A DNA stretch of 6,837 bases, taken from contig CAZZIZ010000181.1 in assembly GCA_964654535.1 (NCBI GenBank), forward strand, positions 1 to 6,837, in the 5' to 3' direction. The notes beneath the pieces were generated by a model. The model did not search any database. It worked only from the letters and a program-made list of their open reading frames with translations, and was not told where the DNA came from. Below are positions 1 to 5,122 of the stretch, one piece after another. The position numbers and the translations under genes were made by a program. The DNA is from CAZZIZ01 sp964654535 (lineage in GTDB: Bacteria > Bacteroidota > Bacteroidia > Chitinophagales > UBA2359). Every line of letters starts with the position of its first letter. Positions within the stretch are counted from its first letter, which is position 1.

Positions 1-13
1 CCGTCTTAGAGGA

Positions 14-67
14 CGTATGACGATTGAAAATCGTCGCCATGGCATTTCGACTCAAGGTCGAAACGAG
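14..67 (+). repeat. REP-like two-hairpin repeat, left copy
   Basis: This 54-base unit recurs at 673-726 in the same orientation with only two mismatches. It contains hairpin A (GACGATT-GAA-AATCGTC, 19-35), the palindrome GCCATGGC (36-43) and hairpin B (TTTCGAC-TCAAG-GTCGAAA, 45-63). Immediately to the left, CGTC (2-5) can pair with GACG (12-15), so the element may continue beyond the window edge. By analogy with bacterial REP sequences, such hairpins next to a RAYT gene are its probable DNA substrates. The hairpins and the duplication are seen directly; the substrate role is inferred. Confidence 0.85.
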
Positions 68-106
68 AGGTTTTATACTCACCATTTATTTTATTATATT
101 AATCGA

Positions 107-667
107 ATGCCTGATAGATTAATTATAAAAAATAACGAAGCTATTCATTTTGTTACTTGCACTATTGTGGAGTGGATAGACTTACTCACCCGACCTGAAT
201 ACAAGCAAATAATAATAGACTCGCTGAATTATTGTATTCATAACAAAAGCCTTGTTGTTTATGGCTGGGTCATTATGACCAATCATATACACCTCTTAAT
301 GAGTTCTAAGAATAATGAACCTCAAAGTGATATAATCAGAGACTTTAAAAAGCATACCTCAAAGTTGCTTTCAAAAGAAGCAAATCACATAGCCGAAAGT
401 CGACGCCAGTGGATGTTTCGCGAATTCAAGTTTCAGGTTGATCAAAAACTGAAAGAGTCTCCGAAGCATCATTATAGAATATGGCAAGCAGGATATTACG
501 GGAAGGAATGCGATAGAATTGGAAATATGGCGCAACAAAAGCTAGATTATATTCATGCAAATCCAGTTAGACAAATGATTGTGGCTAATCCTGAGGATTA
601 TATTTGTAGTTCCGCGAGCGCGTATTGCGGTGGTGAGAGTTTGGTCGATATTGAGTTTTTAGAGTAG
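107..667 (+). CDS. REP-associated tyrosine transposase (RAYT, Y1/HUH family)
   Basis: This 186-residue protein belongs to the IS200/IS605-like Y1 transposases associated with REP elements, single-strand DNA endonucleases that nick and join hairpin repeats. The HUH metal-binding motif is NHIHLL (His60 and His62). The likely catalytic tyrosine is Tyr148 in LDYIHANPV, which lines up with VDYIYINPV of the E. coli RAYT. The N-terminus (AIHFVTCTIVEWIDLLTRPEY) and the late SSASAY segment also fit the family, and the length is normal and apparently intact. The frame is open from an ATG at 17, but that extension translates the left repeat, and the family homology begins at about the ATG at 107, so I chose 107. 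No Shine-Dalgarno sequence is visible before either start. The gene is flanked by direct REP-like repeats, which supports a RAYT role rather than an ordinary insertion sequence. Confidence 0.9.
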   Translation: MPDRLIIKNNEAIHFVTCTIVEWIDLLTRPEYKQIIIDSLNYCIHNKSLVVYGWVIMTNHIHLLMSSKNNEPQSDIIRDFKKHTSKLLSKEANHIAESRRQWMFREFKFQVDQKLKESPKHHYRIWQAGYYGKECDRIGNMAQQKLDYIHANPVRQMIVANPEDYICSSASAYCGGESLVDIEFLE

Positions 668-672
668 AGGTG

Positions 673-726
673 CGTATGACGATTGAAAATCGTCGCCATG
701 GCATTTCGACTGAAAGTCGAAACGAG
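673..726 (+). repeat. REP-like two-hairpin repeat, right copy
   Basis: This is the second copy of the unit at 14-67. It keeps hairpin A (678-694), GCCATGGC (695-702) and hairpin B (704-722). The only two differences from the left copy fall in the loop of hairpin B, which is TGAAA here and TCAAG on the left, so both stems are untouched. The copy sits directly after the transposase stop codon and is followed within about 12 bases by the terminator of the neighbouring minus-strand gene. Confidence 0.85.
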
Positions 727-738
727 TTTAAAAATCAC

Positions 739-776
739 AAAAAAAACCAGCAGCAGCCTTTCAGCCACTACTGGTT
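739..776 (-). terminator. Rho-independent terminator of the beta-barrel gene
   Basis: On the minus strand, AACCAG pairs with CTGGTT as the outer stem. Seven further pairs including G-T wobbles continue it, and the loop is TGAAAG. The hairpin (745-776) runs into a T tract (complement of the A run at 739-746). It begins 25 bases past the stop codon of the minus-strand gene at 801-1409, the expected place for its terminator. Confidence 0.8.
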
Positions 777-800
777 GTATCTCACTATTAAAAGGTCAGC

Positions 801-1409
801 CTATTTTCCGTAAGGTAAAATGATGCCTGCCGTAATTCCGCCGTAGTTAAACTGGTTCTGAACGAACTGGTACTGTGCTCCGATGTCTAACTTCATATTT
901 CCTAGATCTAACTCGTATCCGACCATTGGTCCTATACTCATCAAACTTTCTTTTTCTGAAGCCAAGGTGAGGTCAATCAGGAAAGTCGTTTGCACTTTCG
1001 TTTTTACTGTGGTCACGCCGCCTTCGCCGCCTACATATAGCCCTGGAATAGGGAAATACTTCGCGCCGATACTTACTGGTGTCGCAGTTACTTTACCATT
1101 TATAAAGTTGTTGTTGGTTAAGTCCCAATTCTTACGACCGACTTTGGCTAGTATGGAGGTTTGTTCGTTTACTTTGTAATTGATGTGTCCGCTGAATCCG
1201 AAGCCAACTTCGCTGGCGTTTCCTGGATCGATTGCGTTAATGGGAATGTTTACATCTGGTAAGATGTTAATCTCCATTGGGTCTGACTTGAACATAGGCA
1301 TGTTTGCCTCTGCAGTAACACCCCAAGTAATTTCTTGCGCGCTTAAGTTGCTTACGAAGAAAAGGCTCATTGCTAGTAATGTGCCGAAGAGTTTTGCTGA
1401 ATTTTTCAT
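801..1409 (-). CDS. Small outer-membrane beta-barrel protein, function unknown
   Basis: This 202-residue protein starts with a classical signal peptide (MKNSAKLFGTLLAMSLFFVSNLSAQ) with likely cleavage after LSA at residue 24. The mature part alternates polar and hydrophobic residues with many glycine and aromatic positions (for example VGFGFSGHINYKV, PGLYVGGEGGVTTV, IGPMVGYELDL, LDIGAQYQFVQ). That is the pattern of a small transmembrane barrel, and about 178 mature residues suit roughly eight strands. It resembles the broad OMP_b-brl-type families of Bacteroidota, but I cannot name a specific family or ligand. The start is fixed by the signal peptide. A good terminator lies directly downstream, and the 229-base gap upstream suggests its own transcript. 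Outer-membrane location is inferred from the sequence pattern. Confidence 0.8.
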   Translation of the reverse strand: MKNSAKLFGTLLAMSLFFVSNLSAQEITWGVTAEANMPMFKSDPMEINILPDVNIPINAIDPGNASEVGFGFSGHINYKVNEQTSILAKVGRKNWDLTNNNFINGKVTATPVSIGAKYFPIPGLYVGGEGGVTTVKTKVQTTFLIDLTLASEKESLMSIGPMVGYELDLGNMKLDIGAQYQFVQNQFNYGGITAGIILPYGK

Positions 1410-1436
1410 AGGTCAAAAATTTTAGTAGTTTAAGTT

Positions 1437-1461
1437 GCGCGGCTTTCTTAATGCCTCGCGC
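1437..1461 (-). other. GC-rich hairpin in the leader of the beta-barrel gene
   Basis: On the minus strand GCGC pairs with GCGC and GGC with GCC around a nine-base loop (ATTAAGAAA), with a two-base bulge on one side. It stands 27 bases before the ATG of the beta-barrel gene, in otherwise AT-rich sequence. It could be a 5' leader structure, but no regulatory family is recognised. Confidence 0.35.
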
Positions 1462-1507
1462 TCTACTTTAAGACCTATGTGTTTAGAAAAGGTTTAGACT
1501 TTTTTAG

Positions 1508-1599
1508 GCGCTGTTTGGAACTTTTAATTTGTCCTAACAAGTGAATGAAACACTTGCCTAAGCAGATTAAACCAATGGCCTTTTTGATGTTCCAAGCGC
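1508..1599. repeat. Nested inverted repeats between two minus-strand genes
   Basis: The outer arms are GCGCT plus TGGAAC (1508-1521, with a three-base bulge) against GTTCCAAGCGC (1589-1599), giving 11 pairs. Nested inside are CAAGTG (1538-1543) and CACTTG (1551-1556) with a seven-base loop. The structure lies 40 to 130 bases past the end of the M14 peptidase gene and upstream of the beta-barrel gene. No clean T tract follows on either strand, so it is not a standard terminator. It may be a 3' or 5' untranslated RNA structure. Confidence 0.4.
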
Positions 1600-1638
1600 G
1601 CTTTACGGATTTACAAACACGCTAGAAAGCCCCAGCAT

Positions 1639-4200
1639 CTACATTATACTGCCGAAACGGATGGCATTCATAAAGAGCTTGTTTGTACCGTACCAAAAAC
1701 CTCGGAAGTTCGGGTTATCCGCAAAGCCTACAACGGAACCCTTTCCAAAACGACCAACTACAGCGCCAGCGCTTCCGCTGATTCTTTTCAGATTAGGTTT
1801 TGAAATGTAACCAGACCAAAGCGGATTTACATCGTACCTCAATGGTGTTCCAATAGGACTAGTAGCAAACGGTAAGACATGTTCGTGGTTTCTAAATAGC
1901 GGAATAGTATGATGCTTAAATCCATATGCTAAGGGATGCGATAAGTCTAACTGCGCTTTTACGATCATCCCTCCTATTTCTTGCGCACCCAGCGTACGGC
2001 TATGTGCATGAAAAGGTCTGGGTTTCATTTTAGGTTTTGCATGCCCTTCTTCCTTCATTTCAGTTTTGTTTACTTGCAGTAGACCGTTTTCAACGGCCCA
2101 TTCGGTCGCACTCTTCATTGTAACCAAGTTTCCTCCAGCTCGTACCCATTTCTTTATTTGCTCTGCAAATCCACTATGCTGCCTGGAGTAATTGCCATTG
2201 ACTAATACGATGTTATCAAACTTTGATAAGTCCACACGCGGCATATCAAAGTTATCGATGAGGGTCAAAGGCATTTCCATACGCTGATCAAAAAGGTGCC
2301 AGACCTCTCCCGCTTCATAGGAATACACACCTTCTCCTACTACCAAAGCAGTTCTTTGTCTATTTACTGGACGAAAGTTCGCACTACCCAAATCGATTCC
2401 TTGAGAGGTTAAACCTGTACTTATAGGAAACAATGGAATCTGGTTTTCACGAGACAACTGTTCTAGTTCGTTTTTCTGCTCTTGGGTAAAGCTTCCCAAA
2501 ACGATCATTGTTCCGTAATTGAAATTCCGCTGGCCTTCAGGGATGGCCGCCGTAAAAGGTTTCTTAGCTACTTTCACTTTATAACCTTTTTGCAGAAGCT
2601 TATCCAAGAAGTGCGGCGCGTAGTAATCGTTCCAGTCGAAACCATAAGCAACAGCTTTTTCATCCTTGATATTAAAGTTGGCGTCGGAGCTTAGTTGATC
2701 GACTGGCTTGTTCTTATCGTAAATGGCTAGGTCTCCACGACCCATTTCAGCATAAGGAATATTGAAGGCCAGAGGTAAGGTCCAAGTTGAAACGTCATAG
2801 AAGATGCTATCGGTAAACGTAGTACGCAGGGTAAACATTTCTTTTATCAAGCGATACTGCTGCTGATTACTTGGAACAACAAAGGCCTCGCCCTTTTTAA
2901 ACTGATGTCCGTCTTTGGTCAAGTCTCTGTTGGTTGGATATACTTCGATTTGGTGACGCTTCAATACTTTTATCATCGCTTTTTCGCGGTGGAAGTCTCC
3001 ACTACCACCAAAGACATACCCTTTCACGGCATCTTGGCTAGCCATACGGCCTGTGCTTTCGTAAAAGTCGCGTTGATAATCAATGAACTGATCGGCATTC
3101 GCGTGGGTACCGCGCAAGGTAGAAATCGTAGTCGCAAATTGGTTACGAATAGCAAAGGGAAAACTCAGTGGGCCATTTATGCTTTCTTGCTTATGACCAC
3201 GAGCACTAGCCTGCTCGAATAAAATGCCAATGGCACCATTTACATCTGGGTAAGTAGAACCCTTACCGATATAAAAATCGTCAAAGCCTTCTGCCGAGTA
3301 ATACAATGATCCAAAATCATCGAGTATACCGGAATGGTATTTTGCTAACTCATGGGTCAATGAAAAGTTTTCTGCTGGCGTTGAAGGATTGTTTCGCGAG
3401 GGTTCGCCCGGTTGAAAGAAATAAGTTGCGTTGGTGCCCATTTCGTGGGCATCGGTTAAAACGTTTGGTTTCCAAGCGTGAAATACTTTCAAGCGATTTA
3501 TACTTTCAGGATGAGCGGTCAACAACCAATCGCGATTTAGGTCAAACCAATAGTGATTCGTCCGGCCTCCTGGCCAAACCTCGTTATGCTCTCTCGAATT
3601 TTTATCGATGTCTATTACTTTGCTTTTGTGGCTGTTTACCCAAGTAGAAAAACGGTGCAGGCCATCTGGATTAAAACAAGGGTCAAGCAAAATGACCATA
3701 TCTTCCAGCCAGTCCATGACTTCCGGATTAGAAGAAGCAGCCAGATAATAGGCGCTGAGCAAAGCCGCATTACTTCCACTAGCTTCGTTACCGTGTATAG
3801 AGTAGCCTAACAAAACTACTGGCTTGGCGTCGGCGCTTCGCTTGTTTCGAAGGGCATTATCCAAGTGCGCCTCTTGCAGCTCGTCTATGCGCGAGAGGTT
3901 TTGGGGCGTTGAAATGGTCAACAAAACCTGCGGTCTGTTTTCGTGGGTTCGACCAAACTCTTTAATCTCCACGCGATCCGAAGCCTCTGCAACTGCGTAC
4001 ATATAAGTCACCAACTGGTCGTGGGTTACGTGCCATTCGCCAGGTACGAAGCCAAGCACTTCCTCAGGCGTAGGGATACTACTATCGAAGGTTTCACCTT
4101 CGAGCAAGAAGTAATCCATAAAGTTCTGAGCAGATAGCTGAGCACAGAAGAAAAATGCCAAAACGGCTAAACGGAGTGAGGTTTTAATATTGTATCCCAT
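1639..4200 (-). CDS. Secreted M14-family zinc carboxypeptidase-like protein
   Basis: This 853-residue exported metallopeptidase has a signal peptide ending at LSAQ (cleavage about residue 24). An M14 catalytic domain covers roughly residues 55-340. The zinc ligands are His136 and Glu139 (HGNE in GYSIHGNEASG) and His252 (TDAHEMG). Asn222-Arg223 (DLNRDW) match the substrate-carboxylate residues, and Glu329 (GILFEQA) is the likely general base, so the site looks complete. About residues 560-705 contain Rossmann-like strands (GTMIVLGS, FDNIVLVNGN, IKKWVRAGGNLVT) resembling the glutamine-amidotransferase-like C-terminal half of large Bacteroidota M14 proteins. A Lys/His-rich insert (about 712-733) follows, then the family-typical NFRGFWYGTNKLFMNAI end. 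No sorting domain follows the last domain, so a periplasmic or freely secreted product is likely. The natural substrate is unknown; peptide scavenging is an inference. Confidence 0.9.
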   Translation of the reverse strand: MGYNIKTSLRLAVLAFFFCAQLSAQNFMDYFLLEGETFDSSIPTPEEVLGFVPGEWHVTHDQLVTYMYAVAEASDRVEIKEFGRTHENRPQVLLTISTPQNLSRIDELQEAHLDNALRNKRSADAKPVVLLGYSIHGNEASGSNAALLSAYYLAASSNPEVMDWLEDMVILLDPCFNPDGLHRFSTWVNSHKSKVIDIDKNSREHNEVWPGGRTNHYWFDLNRDWLLTAHPESINRLKVFHAWKPNVLTDAHEMGTNATYFFQPGEPSRNNPSTPAENFSLTHELAKYHSGILDDFGSLYYSAEGFDDFYIGKGSTYPDVNGAIGILFEQASARGHKQESINGPLSFPFAIRNQFATTISTLRGTHANADQFIDYQRDFYESTGRMASQDAVKGYVFGGSGDFHREKAMIKVLKRHQIEVYPTNRDLTKDGHQFKKGEAFVVPSNQQQYRLIKEMFTLRTTFTDSIFYDVSTWTLPLAFNIPYAEMGRGDLAIYDKNKPVDQLSSDANFNIKDEKAVAYGFDWNDYYAPHFLDKLLQKGYKVKVAKKPFTAAIPEGQRNFNYGTMIVLGSFTQEQKNELEQLSRENQIPLFPISTGLTSQGIDLGSANFRPVNRQRTALVVGEGVYSYEAGEVWHLFDQRMEMPLTLIDNFDMPRVDLSKFDNIVLVNGNYSRQHSGFAEQIKKWVRAGGNLVTMKSATEWAVENGLLQVNKTEMKEEGHAKPKMKPRPFHAHSRTLGAQEIGGMIVKAQLDLSHPLAYGFKHHTIPLFRNHEHVLPFATSPIGTPLRYDVNPLWSGYISKPNLKRISGSAGAVVGRFGKGSVVGFADNPNFRGFWYGTNKLFMNAIRFGSIM

Positions 4201-4265
4201 AGTGGGTTTAAAATACAGATTCAGCCTTGTACCAACAAGAAAGAGTCTGCCTATAATGCTATAAG

Positions 4266-4273
4266 TAAATTTC
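4266..4273 (+). promoter_or_regulatory. Weak candidate -7 element before the KTSC gene
   Basis: TAAATTTC differs at one position from the Bacteroidota -7 consensus TAnnTTTG and lies 16 bases before the ATG at 4290. A TCTG 16 bases upstream (4246-4249) is only a partial match to the -33 element. TATAAT at 4252-4257 is an alternative, but that hexamer is not the usual Bacteroidota signal. Confidence 0.22.
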
Positions 4274-4289
4274 GTAGCTTCAATAACCT

Positions 4290-4511
4290 ATGGAACGACA
4301 AAGCGTTAAGTCTAGCCGCATTAAGGAAGTGGCCTATGACAAAGCGAAGCAAGAGCTCTGGGTACTCTATCGCAATGGTCAGCAATATCGCTTTGACGAG
4401 GTCCCTCAGAATTTCTATCTAGAAATGCTTATGGCCAAGTCCATAGGGACTTATTTCTTCGATAATATTCGCTACAGCTTCCCGAACAAGCTAATGCCCA
4501 CCGAAAGCTAA
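4290..4511 (+). CDS. KTSC-domain small protein
   Basis: The whole 73-residue protein is one KTSC domain (PF13619-type), a short module found alone in bacteria and at the C-terminus of some lysyl-tRNA synthetases. Visible family features are VKSSRI near the start (residues 6-11), AYDKAKQELWVLYRNG, the central Y-x-aromatic motif (YRF at 33-35, a variant of the usual YxY), DEVPQNFY, and the AKSIGTYFFDNIRYSFP end (49-64). The family has been suggested to bind RNA, but no activity is established. It has no signal peptide, so it is presumably cytoplasmic. It is divergent from the M14 gene (89-base gap) and precedes the DUF3127 gene by 107 bases with no clear terminator between, so partial co-transcription is possible. 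The domain assignment is firm; the function is unknown. Confidence 0.88.
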   Translation: MERQSVKSSRIKEVAYDKAKQELWVLYRNGQQYRFDEVPQNFYLEMLMAKSIGTYFFDNIRYSFPNKLMPTES

Positions 4512-4573
4512 GAATAGCCTCATTTGTTGAAAATCCGGCGAGTTTTGTGCGGGTAAACACTAATTTTTCGTCG

Positions 4574-4581
4574 TACTTTCG
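4574..4581 (+). promoter_or_regulatory. Candidate -7 element before the DUF3127 gene
   Basis: TACTTTCG matches the Bacteroidota -7 consensus TAnnTTTG at all but one position and lies 37 bases before the ATG, a sensible leader length. The nearest TTTTG (4543-4547) is 26 bases upstream, a little far for a -33 element, so the call is tentative. Confidence 0.3.
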
Positions 4582-4618
4582 TTCTCCCCCATCCACTTGA
4601 AAACAAAAACTATATAAT

Positions 4619-5023
4619 ATGAGTTACGAATTGACCGGAAAGATCCATGTGGTAATGGACACACAAAAAGTAAGCGACAAGTTTCAAAAAAGAGAGTTTG
4701 TTGTCTTTACAGAAAAGGTAATGCCGACTTGGACGAAAGAAGATCACATCAAGTTTCAGTTGACCCAAGACCGTTGCGATATCCTAGATGGATACACGGC
4801 TGGCGAAAACGTGAAAGTATCTTTTAACGTTACGGGTAGACCTTGGACAAACAAAGAAGGTGTTACTTCTTACTTCACCAACCTTGAGGCTTGGAGAATA
4901 GAACGCATGGGTGCGGCAGAAAATATGCCACCTCCTGCGACAGCGCAACAACAACCTATGCAAACAGCAGCGGCGACAACAGCAGCTCCGAAGGACGATT
5001 TTAACGACGACCTACCTTTTTAG
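4619..5023 (+). CDS. DUF3127 OB-fold protein with SSB-like acidic C-terminal tip
   Basis: This 134-residue protein matches the DUF3127 family, which is common in Bacteroidota and considered OB-fold-like. Its body (about residues 1-95) has family features: ELTGKIHVVMDTQKVSDKFQKREFVV, an IKFQLTQDRCDIL segment, then VKVSFNVTGRPWTNKEG and YFTNLEAWRIE. A disordered Gln/Ala/Pro-rich linker (about 97-122) follows, and the protein ends DDFNDDLPF (126-134). That tip closely resembles the DDDIPF end of single-stranded DNA-binding protein SSB, through which SSB recruits repair and replication enzymes. Single-stranded nucleic-acid binding and partner recruitment are therefore plausible but inferred. It is not an ordinary SSB, since the SSB domain itself is not recognisable. 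The ATG follows an A-rich stretch (AAAACAAAAACTATATAAT), as is usual in this phylum. A strong terminator follows 44 bases after the stop. Confidence 0.88.
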   Translation: MSYELTGKIHVVMDTQKVSDKFQKREFVVFTEKVMPTWTKEDHIKFQLTQDRCDILDGYTAGENVKVSFNVTGRPWTNKEGVTSYFTNLEAWRIERMGAAENMPPPATAQQQPMQTAAATTAAPKDDFNDDLPF

Positions 5024-5034
5024 GAAATTGGCGT

Positions 5035-5050
5035 GTTGGTACCGACCAAC
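5035..5050 (+). other. Small hairpin after the DUF3127 gene
   Basis: GTTGGT and ACCAAC form a perfect six-pair stem with loop ACCG, 12 bases past the stop codon. It is followed by AATTT only, so it is a weak terminator on its own. It sits just upstream of the strong terminator and may protect the transcript end. Confidence 0.45.
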
Positions 5051-5067
5051 AATTTGAGAAAGTAATG

Positions 5068-5098
5068 AAACCCTCGACTTTTGTCGGGGGTTTTTTTT
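5068..5098 (+). terminator. Strong Rho-independent terminator of the DUF3127 gene
   Basis: AAACCCTCGAC pairs with GTCGGGGGTTT around a TTTT loop (one T-G wobble), and the stem runs into eight consecutive T residues. This ends plus-strand transcription just before the convergent minus-strand gene whose stop is at 5123. On the minus strand only three T follow the stem, so it is mainly one-directional. Confidence 0.92.
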
Positions 5099-5122
5099 AT
5101 GGGTTCTGTTTCTAATGGACTC

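Larger units (their letters stand above)
14..726 (+). mobile_element. RAYT gene bracketed by direct REP-like repeats
   Basis: The transposase gene lies between two near-identical repeats in the same orientation, so the whole block looks like one unit. The right repeat starts five bases after the stop codon. The sequence before each copy is also similar (TAGAGG at 7-12 and 665-670), differing by one base in the spacing to the repeat, so shared sequence extends a little beyond the 54-base core. No terminal inverted repeats or target-site duplications are visible. Whether the unit moves as a whole, or is a stationary RAYT acting on scattered repeats, cannot be decided here. Confidence 0.6.

Noticed and set aside
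883..1425. Plus-strand open frames opposite the beta-barrel gene
   Set aside because: They are antisense to a gene with a clear signal peptide and barrel pattern, and their translations show no recognisable domain.
2482..4137. Several plus-strand open frames of 60-113 codons inside the M14 gene
   Set aside because: They are shadows of the well-supported 853-codon peptidase gene, with no family features or plausible starts.
4208..4238. Minus-strand promoter-like pair for the M14 gene (TTGTTG, 17 bases, TATTTTAA)
   Set aside because: The spacing fits, but it would place the transcript start within a few bases of the ATG, and the -7 element has two mismatches.
4252..4257. TATAAT as a sigma-70 type -10 box for the KTSC gene
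   Set aside because: It is a perfect hexamer but the only upstream partner (TTGTAC, 19-base spacing) is poor, and Bacteroidota normally use TAnnTTTG-type elements.
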